Assembly: GCA_947303055.1 (NCBI GenBank)
Contig: CAMYXV010000005.1
Coordinates: 1-49,022 of the forward strand
DNA: 49,022 nucleotides
Direction of reading: 5' to 3'
Source of the DNA: an uncultured Bacteroidales bacterium
GTDB taxonomy: Bacteria; Bacteroidota; Bacteroidia; Bacteroidales; F082
Shown here: in pieces, positions 17,208 through 26,669 of the stretch
Layout: the number at the start of each line of letters is the position of its first letter
Numbering within the stretch: the first letter of the stretch is position 1
Notes under the pieces: model-generated
What the model was told of the DNA's origin: nothing
Database searches by the model: none
The model's input: the letters and a program-made list of their open reading frames with translations, nothing else
Translations under genes and position numbers: made by a program

Positions 17208-19363
17208 TGTATCGTTATCTTATTCGTGAAAACTTTCCCTTCCGCATCCACAATGCGCAGCAAATAAACCCCTTCCGCCAAACCAGCCACACTGATTTCA
17301 TTCGCATCGCGCACGGTCTTCACCAACTGCCCGAGGGCGTTGTAGACCTGCACTTCGGCGGGATCAATGCCTTCAATAACAACCCTGTCCCTTGCAGGAT
17401 TGGGAAAAACCACCAAAGTCCCTGCGGTTCCTGAGCCTGTCGAAGGAGTCGAAGGGCCGTCTTCCTTGATGCCATCCCAACACTCACCGTCAGTCCATAC
17501 GAGGTTGTCATCCTCGAAATAGCATTGCAAATAAGAAAAGAAACTACCTGTCAGACCAGGATCAAAGCGATGGGACACGCCCGCCAGGCTGCCAACGCCC
17601 TCAATCCATGTTTCATTTTCGTCCCCTCCCCAGCCATTATTGAAAACAAACTTTTTGCGTAATGTACCATCCTCCATCTCCACCTCCTCAATGGCAACCA
17701 CTTGTATAAAACAAGGCTCATCGTAACCCACATCGAAACTGTCACCAACTTGCAGGTTGAAATCGTAGTACAACTTTTCTTCATTAAAATGCTGAAGTCC
17801 AGAGTCCCACCATCTGACATATACTTTTTTGTCCTCTTCTCGGAAGGCACCCTCCAAGCCCGTAGAATAATGGCCACTGCCTTCCAGCGTATAGTTCATC
17901 TTCCTGAACATCACACCATCCAACTCAATGTTGTCGCCCAACCAACATATCAGATAATCGGATTCACCCCAAATGAAATCACGCCTTGTATCCCATTGCT
18001 TCTCGCCTGTTTTTGGAATCAAAGGATAATACATTGTAATATCTTCAAAGAGTTGCGTCGTCCACACATATTCAGGCTGGACACCACTCCGTCCGGTAAC
18101 GGCCACTCTTCCGTCGTCGAACACGTAGACCGAGGAAATGGCATCGTCGCGGTCGTCCCTGTCGTGGCGATAACAGCCCGTCATTTCGCCCGTTGCGGCA
18201 TCCAATTTGAGCACGATGTAATCATAACCGTGTCCCGCTCCCAATCTTTGGCTTTGGCCACCCACATAGACATGCCCGTTTCTGACGAAAAGCGCATTAC
18301 CGATGTCGGCGTTGTTGCCGCCAAACGCATAGCGGTTTTCCCAAAGCAGCTGTCCGTCGGGACTGTATTTCAGCGTGAGAATGTCGTTGTTGGTGTGGTT
18401 GGGCATTCCGTAATTCGAACCGAAGTGTCTGCCTGTTACATAGATGTTGCCTTCCTCATCTTGCACCATCGCCCTGATTTCGTCGCCCGACACATTACTG
18501 GGCAAATTGGTGCCATAATCATGCGCCCACACCAAGTTTCCTTCCGAATCGATTTTGGAAACTTTATAAGCCATTGTTGCCGTGACCAATAGCTGATGGT
18601 CAAGGGTCGACTGGACGTTCGAGAATCCCCTTGTATCGCATGCGGTGCCCTCAAAAATCAGGTTGTTGTCGAGATCCAGTTTGGTCAAATGCCTGTTTGC
18701 TCCAAACAAAAGCAGCGTTTCGTCCATGGCGAAAACATCATAAAGGAAGGGATTGGCACCGTTGGCATCAAAGTCTCTCTGCCACAACAGATTGCCATCA
18801 GCATCGTAGCAATACAACTGCGGGATGGTAACAGTGACAATGTAGTCATCGCCAGGTGCGGGATAATCGTATTCCCTGTAGGAGGCCAAAACCAAACGGC
18901 CATCGGAGGCCAAAACCAGATGCTGGGCCATAAATGACGTGTCGGCCTCATTTTGGATGGTTTCTTCCCAAACCAAGTCGCCATCCGAAGTGAATTTCTG
19001 GAGGACAACTCTCGATTTGTAGAACTCAAGTCGCTCATTACAAAGGATATAGACGTTATCAGAGCCATCCATCTGATAGTCAACAATCGTCTTTTCGTAA
19101 GATGAATGGGTGCCAATTGATTTTGTTGAAACAACGGTTCCGTATATGTCATAGGTGACCATCTCCAACTGGGTTTCACCGTTGTTGAGCGTCACCCCCG
19201 TCACCTCGACGTAGTCTTTCACGTCCTCAATGCCGCGGACGACAGGGGTTCTGGAATTGTAGTTGACATTCCCAACTTGATAATCCTTTGACCAAAGCAA
19301 ATCACATTGCGCATTCGCCTCACCCGCCACTGCCAGCAGTAGGAGGAAAAGGGCTTTTGCCAT
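17204..19363 (-). CDS. secreted SBBP-like beta-propeller protein with T9SS CTD
   Basis: Repeats such as NIYVTGRHFGSNYGMPNHTNNDILTLKYSPDGQLLWENRY; CTD VFPNPARDRVVIEGIDPAEVQVYNALGQLVKTV...; ATGA overlap with the downstream gene. Confidence 0.8.
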   Translation of the reverse strand: MAKALFLLLLAVAGEANAQCDLLWSKDYQVGNVNYNSRTPVVRGIEDVKDYVEVTGVTLNNGETQLEMVTYDIYGTVVSTKSIGTHSSYEKTIVDYQMDGSDNVYILCNERLEFYKSRVVLQKFTSDGDLVWEETIQNEADTSFMAQHLVLASDGRLVLASYREYDYPAPGDDYIVTVTIPQLYCYDADGNLLWQRDFDANGANPFLYDVFAMDETLLLFGANRHLTKLDLDNNLIFEGTACDTRGFSNVQSTLDHQLLVTATMAYKVSKIDSEGNLVWAHDYGTNLPSNVSGDEIRAMVQDEEGNIYVTGRHFGSNYGMPNHTNNDILTLKYSPDGQLLWENRYAFGGNNADIGNALFVRNGHVYVGGQSQRLGAGHGYDYIVLKLDAATGEMTGCYRHDRDDRDDAISSVYVFDDGRVAVTGRSGVQPEYVWTTQLFEDITMYYPLIPKTGEKQWDTRRDFIWGESDYLICWLGDNIELDGVMFRKMNYTLEGSGHYSTGLEGAFREEDKKVYVRWWDSGLQHFNEEKLYYDFNLQVGDSFDVGYDEPCFIQVVAIEEVEMEDGTLRKKFVFNNGWGGDENETWIEGVGSLAGVSHRFDPGLTGSFFSYLQCYFEDDNLVWTDGECWDGIKEDGPSTPSTGSGTAGTLVVFPNPARDRVVIEGIDPAEVQVYNALGQLVKTVRDANEISVAGLAEGVYLLRIVDAEGKVFTNKITIQ

Positions 19364-19402
19364 CGTTTTGCTTGTTTTGTTCATGCTATTGTTGTTTTTG
19401 GA

Positions 19403-20578
19403 TTATTTCTTTACCCATCTTCCCATGGCTTTCTCTTTCTTTTCGGAAACCATGCGCCATACATACACACCTGATGGCCAAAGTGTTGCATCGATAGAGG
19501 TCGTGTTTCCTGTAGTCATTTGGCTGTACATCAATCGGCCCGACAAGTCGTAGATTTCAACTTGGGAGTTGGGCGAATGGGGTGGGATATTGAGCGTACT
19601 GAAGCCCGGGTTGGGATAGACCGCTACGTTGTTTTCTTGTTCTGAAAGGCCGACGCCTTCCATTTCCAAGAAATTCGTGAAATCGGACCAATTAGGGGCT
19701 TCTCGGTAGGCTTCGAGTGTCCCAACAGGAATGTAAACAGGAATGCCATGGTTCACATACTGAAAAGTCTCGTCACAGATAAAAGGCGGTGTGCTCGCAT
19801 TGACTGTCATCTGTTTTAGATTACGCAGATTACGGAATGCCAAGTCCTCTATGGAAATCATGGTCGACGGCAATTCCAGTTCTGTCGGCTTGGTCAAGAA
19901 ATCGAACGCCATCCAATCAATATAGCTGACCCCCTCGGGAATCTCGATAGCAGTGATGTTGAATAGTTCGAAAAACGGGTCGCCATACACATAAACCATG
20001 TTGGGCGATAGACGGAGTGTGCCATCGAAAGCGCAATGGCTGAACCCACAGCTGGCGATGTCGAGCACCGACTCGGGGATGATGAGGTCGCCGCGCATGT
20101 TGTCGCATTCGTCGAAGGTGTGCTCCTCAATGAAGGTGAGCGACTCCGACAGTGTCAGACTCGTGAACTTCCTGCAACCATAGAAAGCCCATTCGCCGAT
20201 GTAATCGACGGAATTCGGGATGACCAACGGTCCTGTGAACCAACAGTCCCAAAAGGCGCGAGCGCCAATGTATCGCACGGTGTTGGGAATGACCAAAGGC
20301 CCTGAGTAGCTCATACTCGAGCAGCCTTCCCAGAAAGCCCTTTCGCCGATACCGATGACAGTGTAATCGGTGAAATTGATGTTCACTGTTTCGGGAATAG
20401 TGACGCCGCCCGAATAAGGGCCGAGGCATGTTTCGATCATCACCTCGGGTGGGTTGGTGGAAGCGATGGTATAAGCCAGGGTCTGACCTGTCGGGCAGAC
20501 TGAGCAGAAATCGTAGGCCGAAGCCGAAATGCCCGTCATCAGCAGGGCAAGCAAAGTGTAAAGTCTAATGTTTTTCAT
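19403..20578 (-). CDS. BspA-like leucine-rich-repeat secreted protein with T9SS CTD
   Basis: Repeats NTVRYIGARAFWDC, NSVDYIGEWAFYGC, LTFIEEHTFDECDNM; CTD VYPNPGFSTLNIPPHSPNSQVEIYDLSGRLMYSQ... Confidence 0.87.
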   Translation of the reverse strand: MKNIRLYTLLALLMTGISASAYDFCSVCPTGQTLAYTIASTNPPEVMIETCLGPYSGGVTIPETVNINFTDYTVIGIGERAFWEGCSSMSYSGPLVIPNTVRYIGARAFWDCWFTGPLVIPNSVDYIGEWAFYGCRKFTSLTLSESLTFIEEHTFDECDNMRGDLIIPESVLDIASCGFSHCAFDGTLRLSPNMVYVYGDPFFELFNITAIEIPEGVSYIDWMAFDFLTKPTELELPSTMISIEDLAFRNLRNLKQMTVNASTPPFICDETFQYVNHGIPVYIPVGTLEAYREAPNWSDFTNFLEMEGVGLSEQENNVAVYPNPGFSTLNIPPHSPNSQVEIYDLSGRLMYSQMTTGNTTSIDATLWPSGVYVWRMVSEKKEKAMGRWVKK

Positions 20579-20794
20579 CGTATTGTGTTTTTAATAGTAA
20601 TACATTGGTTTTCTTTTCTGCAAAACTATAACAAAAAACCAAGAAAAAAACAACCGCTCACCCAATGTCCATATTATTTTGAATTGAGAAAAACGTATAT
20701 TATTTAAATTCAATTATTTACAATTTTACTTATACAGTATTTGTCCCTATCTTTTTTGACAAAACGCATCCCGTTTGCATTCCTCAAAGGTATT

Positions 20795-22306
20795 TTATTC
20801 CTTAATCCATTTCCCAGTTTCCGCTTCCTTGCCGTTTGAAACCACCTTCCAAACATAAGCCCCAACACTCCAATTCGTCGTATTGATGGCGGTGACATTC
20901 TCCGTAATATCCTGCCTATGCACCAGCCTCCCATTCATATCATACACCTCCACCCAAGCATCCTTCAACCCCGTGCGGATATTCAGCACATCCTTTCCAG
21001 GATTAGGATAGGCGTTAGTTCTTGAAAAAACTACATTTTCAATAACTCCCCAAACCTCTCCAAATTCAGGGACTGGAATGTAATAGCCTTCAATCCATTC
21101 CCGATACAGTTTAGGCTCTTCTTGTGCATTAACCCATGCGTTTAGTGCCTCAACCAATCTGTCAGTTTGCGTTTCGCCAATCACGACTGGCTCCGATAAC
21201 AATCCATCGCCCATATAGATATAGGGGACGAATTCCGTGCAATTGATCGTCTCGCCCAAATTAGTGCCAAACAACCCATTCCATCCTTGTTGTCCACTGA
21301 CATCGGCAAAGCAGTTTTCAACAACACTGCCCTCCGAGTTATATGCCACAATACAACCTTTATTATAATGACCAGTCAAATAGTCCAGCAATTCCGAATA
21401 GCAATTCCTTACAATGGCTTTCTTCCCGTTGGAAACAGTTTCGTTAAAACACACGATACCACCCATGTTTTCATCGCTGTATGACCCCATCAGGCTTCCA
21501 TAGAAGTAGCAGTTCTCTACAATAGCATCAGCATAGTCGCCCTCGCTAATGTTACGCAAAACGATGCCGCCAACATCTATTCCACCTGCTTGGGAATATT
21601 TGTCCATCTCGTATGCACAATTGCGCACCGTGGAATTGCGGTTGAGACCGACGAAAGCAGCCATATATACTCCTGCAGGATGTGCGTTCCCCACCAATTC
21701 TGATACTTTTAAGCGACAATTGCAGTTTTCCACCAAAGATAGTGAGTCAGAAACAGCGGCAACAAGTGCGTCATAATAAAGCTCGTATGTTCCTGTATTC
21801 ATGTCAAATGGATGCATATAAGCATAAAAACCAGAATTGAGCGACAGGTTTTTCACCGTGCCATGATACAAATAGCCGAACAAAGCCATGTCCATTCGCA
21901 TTTCCTCTCCCAAAGTATTAAGTATAAACAGCCCATCAATACTATGATCTTGACCATCGAAGGTGCCCATAAAACGGTGTTCACGGTTTCCTATGGGAAC
22001 AAGGTTCATCAAGCCGTATGTTTCTTCAAGGTTAAGGTCAGCCATAAGTTTTACGGTGCGTCCGTCAAAGCTGTCTGGCTCACAGCCGTTCAGCCCATTC
22101 ACTACACATGAAAGCCAAGCCAGGCCTTCTGGCGTGGAAATTTCCACATTGCCTTCGACGTCAACAACATAGCCTTCAGGCTGTTCGGTAACGATATCAG
22201 CCCAATAACCGTATTCAAGCGTCCTATCGTTTTCCTGCGCTTGCATCGTCACCCCTCCCGCTATCAGCAGGAGCGCAAGCAGGACGAATAATCTATTGTT
22301 TTTCAT
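20795..22306 (-). CDS. GLUG-motif-like secreted protein with T9SS CTD (GKWIKE type)
   Basis: NLVPIGNREHRFMGTFDGQDHSIDGLFI; CTD AYPNPGKDVLNIRTGLKDAWVEVYDMNGRLVHRQ...TGKWIKE. Confidence 0.8.
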   Translation of the reverse strand: MKNNRLFVLLALLLIAGGVTMQAQENDRTLEYGYWADIVTEQPEGYVVDVEGNVEISTPEGLAWLSCVVNGLNGCEPDSFDGRTVKLMADLNLEETYGLMNLVPIGNREHRFMGTFDGQDHSIDGLFILNTLGEEMRMDMALFGYLYHGTVKNLSLNSGFYAYMHPFDMNTGTYELYYDALVAAVSDSLSLVENCNCRLKVSELVGNAHPAGVYMAAFVGLNRNSTVRNCAYEMDKYSQAGGIDVGGIVLRNISEGDYADAIVENCYFYGSLMGSYSDENMGGIVCFNETVSNGKKAIVRNCYSELLDYLTGHYNKGCIVAYNSEGSVVENCFADVSGQQGWNGLFGTNLGETINCTEFVPYIYMGDGLLSEPVVIGETQTDRLVEALNAWVNAQEEPKLYREWIEGYYIPVPEFGEVWGVIENVVFSRTNAYPNPGKDVLNIRTGLKDAWVEVYDMNGRLVHRQDITENVTAINTTNWSVGAYVWKVVSNGKEAETGKWIKE

Positions 22307-22359
22307 TGTATGATGTTTTTATTGATTGCATTTTGTTGAGTTTCCCCTTCGGGGAATCC

Positions 22360-23324
22360 CTATCCCTTCACCACCACTCGCACCATATGTTTTATCCCTT
22401 CCGCGTCCGCAATCCTCACCAAATAAACCCCTTCCGCCAAACCAGCCACAGGGATTTCATTCGTATCGCGGACAGTTTTCACCAACTGGCCAAGAGCGTT
22501 GTAAACCTTCACTTCGAATACTTCAATGCCTTCAATAACAACCCTGCTCTTTGCTGGATTGGGATATATCGAAATCGTTTGCGTATTGTTTTCTTCTGGA
22601 AGGTTTTGATATTGAGGATTGATGTAATCGCAATTGTTCCAGTAATAACTGACATGACCTATTTCCGTATCTGAGTAGCACCTCAAATAACCTCCTTCAT
22701 TAGCATCGAATGTCCAATGATCTTCTGGAAACAAATAAACGCCTATAGGTCCAATTCGTTCAATGACTCTAATCGTATAAGGCTGTTGTCCATACATATA
22801 ATCCCCATATCCCCAATTAGAATCTTCTGCGTCAATAATATCAATGTATCTCAATTCTGTGCCATTGATGGTGACAGTTCCTTTTCCTTGTAGAATCATA
22901 AAACCAGCCGTATCGCCAATTATGTAATCTTGTTCAACGGGAACAGTCCAGAAGTCGCCAACATTGGCACCAAAATCAAACCATTTCATAAAGGATTGGT
23001 TCCGATATAGATATACGACATCTCCCAAGCACATTACAAACTCTGAAGGCTTATGGTGTTCATAAACACCTTCTTCTCCGTGAAGGAAAGGATCATCAAT
23101 ATAAACCACTTGTTTTTTTCAAGTTCCACGCAATTGAATCCATCTATGATAGTGTCTTTTGTTGCCTTGATGTTGACATAACCTTCTTCAAACATCCCAT
23201 AATAATTATAATGCCACTCTGCTCCCAAAGGCGCAAAAACAATGTCGCTTTTCTGGGCTGTCATCCCTCCAGCCATCACCAGTAGCGCAAGCAGGGTGTA
23301 AATTCTTGTTGCTTTCATATTCAT
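22360..23324 (-). CDS. split (frame-interrupted) secreted T9SS cargo gene, paralog family P3
   Basis: ORFs 23324..23034 and 23109..22360 join by a -1 shift at AAAAAAC (23118-23112), giving ...FNCVELEKKQVVYIDDPFLHGEEG...; CTD IYPNPAKSRVVIEGIEVFEVKVYNALGQLVKTV.... Confidence 0.7.
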
Positions 23325-23420
23325 ATTAGTCTTATTTGTCCTATAAGTCTCACTTCGTTAGCACGATAGTACGCATAACGTTAGCACGAAAAAAAGTCAC
23401 TCCTTAATCCATTTCCCACT
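23285..23420. repeat. 136-bp perfect direct repeat, copy 1
   Basis: Identical by reading to 29540-29675; spans leader, intergenic region and CTD tail. Confidence 0.9.
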
Positions 23421-24923
23421 TTCCGCTTCGGTCACTGAGCCTGTCGATGTGCCGACAAACACCTTCCAAACATAAGTCCCATTAGTCCAATTCGTCGCAT
23501 TGATGGCCGTATCATTCTCCGTAATCTCTTGCCTATAAATCATCCTCCCATTCATATCATACACCTCCACCCGCGCATCCTTCAATCCCGTCCTGATATT
23601 CAGCACATCCTTCCCTGGATTAGGATATACAACCGCCACGACGAAACCAGCGTTATGGGCTTCTTCAATCCCGACAAGAGTCTCTTTTGATATTTTTATC
23701 AGGCAATTCCCTGTTTCAAGAGTTACTTCATCGCTTTTGTGGCAACTGATGAGGCATCCGCCTTCAGGACAAGCCGCCATCGACTTCACCATATAAGCAT
23801 AATCATCCACATGGTAGATTTCGCCCAATTTGTTCAGGTTTTCGTCCAAATAAGCAATGTATAAATTACGGTTCAGAAACTCGTTAGCCATAACATTATC
23901 CATCTGGCCAACCATATACACATTGTTATCATTGTCAAAACCAATCGATTGAAGTATTCCAGCGCCGTCGTGGCTTTGTGTGGTAAGACCCCAAGTGTAG
24001 TTCGTTTGGCGGAAGTTTTCGGCATCAAAAACGCTCATCATGATGTCCTCGACAATAGCTGGATTGCCGCCGTATGCTGGGTAGTTGATGGTGTTATTGG
24101 AATATGTCTTGCCATTGGCAGGGTTCGTTTTGAGATAGGCAAAACGGCAGCATTGGTAAGGCCACGACATTTCTTCCACGTTTTCCTTGACGGCGATGGT
24201 ATTCAAGTCGGCATCCAAGGTGTGGCAATCCAATTTAGGAGAACCGTTGTTCCGAAGAATGATGCGGCATCCCAACGAATCGGGAGCCGGAAGCGTATGA
24301 TGGCGGTCTTGTCCGCGAAAGCCTTCCATCAGCCGCTGACCAACAAGGTGTCCTTCGGCATCGAATTTCAAGAACTGCATGGCTTCAGTGCCGTTGATGT
24401 GGTATTGGCTGTGAGGTGGATAAGTGATAATAACGTTGCCGTCTTTGTTTACGACCACGCCAGTATTATAAGGATAGAAAGTTCTGTCACTGTCATAGTA
24501 ATCGTCGGTTTCCCAATCCAATTGAATGATGGAGAACGAAAGGTCATCGTTCAAATCCACCCGATAGAAGGTGGCGATGTCGGCTACTCTTTTTGCGTAA
24601 AATAGCACTAAATTACCATTGGAAAGGCGTTGCAAAGGGCTAATCCATACAACCTCTATGTTGTATTCTTCTCCTGAAAACAGTTGCTGAGAAGCCAACT
24701 CTTCGCCTTCGTCGGTCATCTTGACAAATTGGATTTCCGCGACATTCCAGTTGAGGTCAACCACGGTCTTTTTGGCAACAAAAGTATGTACGTCCTCAAA
24801 AACCATACTGGAGACCCATGAGTCGGGAGAATAGAGGATTTCATTGAGTTCTTGCGCTTGCATATTCAAACCTCCCACAATCATCAGGAGCGCAAGCAAA
24901 ATGTAAATTCTCGTTGTTTTCAT
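23397..24923 (-). CDS. secreted protein with T9SS CTD (P1 paralog)
   Basis: LPAPDSLGCRIILRNNGSPKLDCHTLDADLNTIAV; CTD VYPNPGKDVLNIRTGLKDARVEVYDMNGRMIYRQ...ESGKWIKE. Confidence 0.8.
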   Translation of the reverse strand: MKTTRIYILLALLMIVGGLNMQAQELNEILYSPDSWVSSMVFEDVHTFVAKKTVVDLNWNVAEIQFVKMTDEGEELASQQLFSGEEYNIEVVWISPLQRLSNGNLVLFYAKRVADIATFYRVDLNDDLSFSIIQLDWETDDYYDSDRTFYPYNTGVVVNKDGNVIITYPPHSQYHINGTEAMQFLKFDAEGHLVGQRLMEGFRGQDRHHTLPAPDSLGCRIILRNNGSPKLDCHTLDADLNTIAVKENVEEMSWPYQCCRFAYLKTNPANGKTYSNNTINYPAYGGNPAIVEDIMMSVFDAENFRQTNYTWGLTTQSHDGAGILQSIGFDNDNNVYMVGQMDNVMANEFLNRNLYIAYLDENLNKLGEIYHVDDYAYMVKSMAACPEGGCLISCHKSDEVTLETGNCLIKISKETLVGIEEAHNAGFVVAVVYPNPGKDVLNIRTGLKDARVEVYDMNGRMIYRQEITENDTAINATNWTNGTYVWKVFVGTSTGSVTEAESGKWIKE

Positions 24924-24956
24924 TATTCTATTGGTTTTATTAGTCTTATCAGTCCT

Positions 24957-24998
24957 TTCCCCCTCTGAGAGGGGGTGCCGCTTCGCGGCGGGGGAGTC
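24957..24998. repeat. REP-like double hairpin element
   Basis: CCCCCTCtgaGAGGGGG + GCCGCttcGCGGC + GGGGGAGTC; related copy at 48844-48885. Confidence 0.75.
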
Positions 24999-25050
24999 AA
25001 TTCGTTAGAACGTAAGCACGATAGTACAAATAACAAAAAAAAATCACTCC

Positions 25051-25230
25051 TTAATCCACTTCCCACGTGGTCTCACATAGCGGGATAGAGAACCTTGTAT
25101 ATTCTCCTGTTGCCTCCATTTCGATATCGTTTACGGAGAAATGCAAGGTGTCTGTTGTTTGTGCTTTTACCATGCAACCTGTAATGACCAATAACAGTGT
25201 TGCAATAAAGGTTCTAAAAAAGTTTTTCAT
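25051..25230 (-). pseudogene. 59-codon secreted mini-ORF fused out of frame to a CTD tail (deletion scar)
   Basis: MKNFFRTFIATLLLVITGCMVKAQTTDTLHFSVNDIEMEATGEYTRFSIPLCETTWEVD*; the last bases in another frame read GKWIKE*. Confidence 0.6.
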
Positions 25231-25242
25231 AGTAATATGGTT

Positions 25243-26595
25243 TTATTGTTTTACAATTCTTTTCACAAAACGAAGTCTGCCATTCTTTACGCCCAAGAAG
25301 TATATTCCTGATGGCAAGTTTGTTATATCCACCATGGTACTGTTGCCACGAAAGTCTTTTTGTATGACGACTTGTCCTGAGATGGTAGACAACTCAATAC
25401 TGAACAAGTCAGAATCTCCAGCATTAAAGTCTGTTGCCAAAAAGACAAATATTGTCTCCGCTGAAGGATTGGGGTATACTTTTATTGGGTTATCTGTTTC
25501 CTCCAAGCCATTAATCACATCGGCAAATCCGGACTTGTAAACATATCCATTGCTCGCCGCGATATAATACACGGTATCCGCACAACTCACCGCATTCAGG
25601 TAGTTCTGACAATTAATGCCGTCGGATACCGAAGTCCAAGTCTCGCCGTTGTCCTGTGTGAGCAGTGCAAAGCTTTGGATATCGGATTGTCCTTTTACCG
25701 TAGTCTGGCTGTAAACCAAACAACCAACGTTTTCCGAAGAAAAAGCCGTGAACTCACCAAGCCCCCAAGGATCCGGGAATCCCGCTTCTAATTCCACGGG
25801 TATGAGCAAAGAATAGCTCCCCATCCCGTCTGTTGTTTCGAATACGCCATAGTATTCGTCAGGAGTCGTGTCGAAATAGCCGTAAAGCCTGATGTGGTCC
25901 TTGTCCACAAAATGGACGGCAGACAACATGCTTCCGCATTCCGTGAACTCGATGGTCTCCCAAGTTTTTCCATAATCCTGGGTCTTGAATACCGTTAGAC
26001 TTGATGAAAAGAGCCAAATCCAATCCGAATACCCAACCAAATACCCAACATTATCCTCGAAATACAGGTCGAATTTGTAGAAATCTTCCATAGTGTCCTG
26101 CAAGTCAAGTGCTTTTTCGAAGCTTTCTCCACAGTTGATGCTTTTCCACAAATTATTATAACTGTCTGTAACATAAATGGTATCAGCATCTACCAAAAAC
26201 AAATTGGGCTGGCTTAAATAGCTATAACCGTAATGGAAACCCATCTCGGGATTGGTTTCCACATTAATCCAGCTTTCACCGCCATCGGTGGTTTTCAGAA
26301 GGGTTTCATCACCACAGGCAAAGCCAATGCTTTCATCGGCAAACTTCAGCAAAAAGAGGCTTGCTCCAGTGTTGCTGTTTTTCTGTTCCCAAGTTCGGCC
26401 CCCATCCGTCGTTTTGACAATCAATCCGTTTTGGCCGCAAACCAACACGTTGCTCGTGTCGATACAACAGACATCGTAAAGGTCTTCCGTAACTCCCGTG
26501 TGGAGTTCTTGCCATTGTTGCGCCTTCCCAAAACATGCTACTGCTAGTAGTAGAAAGAGAAGGACTTTTCTTTGTGGTGTGTAATTATTCTTCAT
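25243..26595 (-). CDS. YCF48-like propeller secreted protein with T9SS CTD
   Basis: GLIVKTTDGGRTWEQKNSNTGASLFLLKFADESIGFACGDETLLKTTDGGESW; CTD VYPNPSAETIFVFLATD...GIYFLGVKNGRLRFVKRIVKQ. Confidence 0.85.
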   Translation of the reverse strand: MKNNYTPQRKVLLFLLLAVACFGKAQQWQELHTGVTEDLYDVCCIDTSNVLVCGQNGLIVKTTDGGRTWEQKNSNTGASLFLLKFADESIGFACGDETLLKTTDGGESWINVETNPEMGFHYGYSYLSQPNLFLVDADTIYVTDSYNNLWKSINCGESFEKALDLQDTMEDFYKFDLYFEDNVGYLVGYSDWIWLFSSSLTVFKTQDYGKTWETIEFTECGSMLSAVHFVDKDHIRLYGYFDTTPDEYYGVFETTDGMGSYSLLIPVELEAGFPDPWGLGEFTAFSSENVGCLVYSQTTVKGQSDIQSFALLTQDNGETWTSVSDGINCQNYLNAVSCADTVYYIAASNGYVYKSGFADVINGLEETDNPIKVYPNPSAETIFVFLATDFNAGDSDLFSIELSTISGQVVIQKDFRGNSTMVDITNLPSGIYFLGVKNGRLRFVKRIVKQ

Positions 26596-26669
26596 ATATT
26601 TATTTAGGTTTTTATTACTTGTTTTAGGCTTCAAATATAAGCCTTTTTTATTTATGCAATTAGTTCAAT

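Noticed and set aside
17702-18592. 296-aa + strand ORF
   Set aside because: Antisense to the propeller cargo gene and without protein-family character.
23327-23400. Short repeated units considered as a CRISPR array
   Set aside because: Units are 8-9 bp, degenerate and without spacers; no cas genes in the window.
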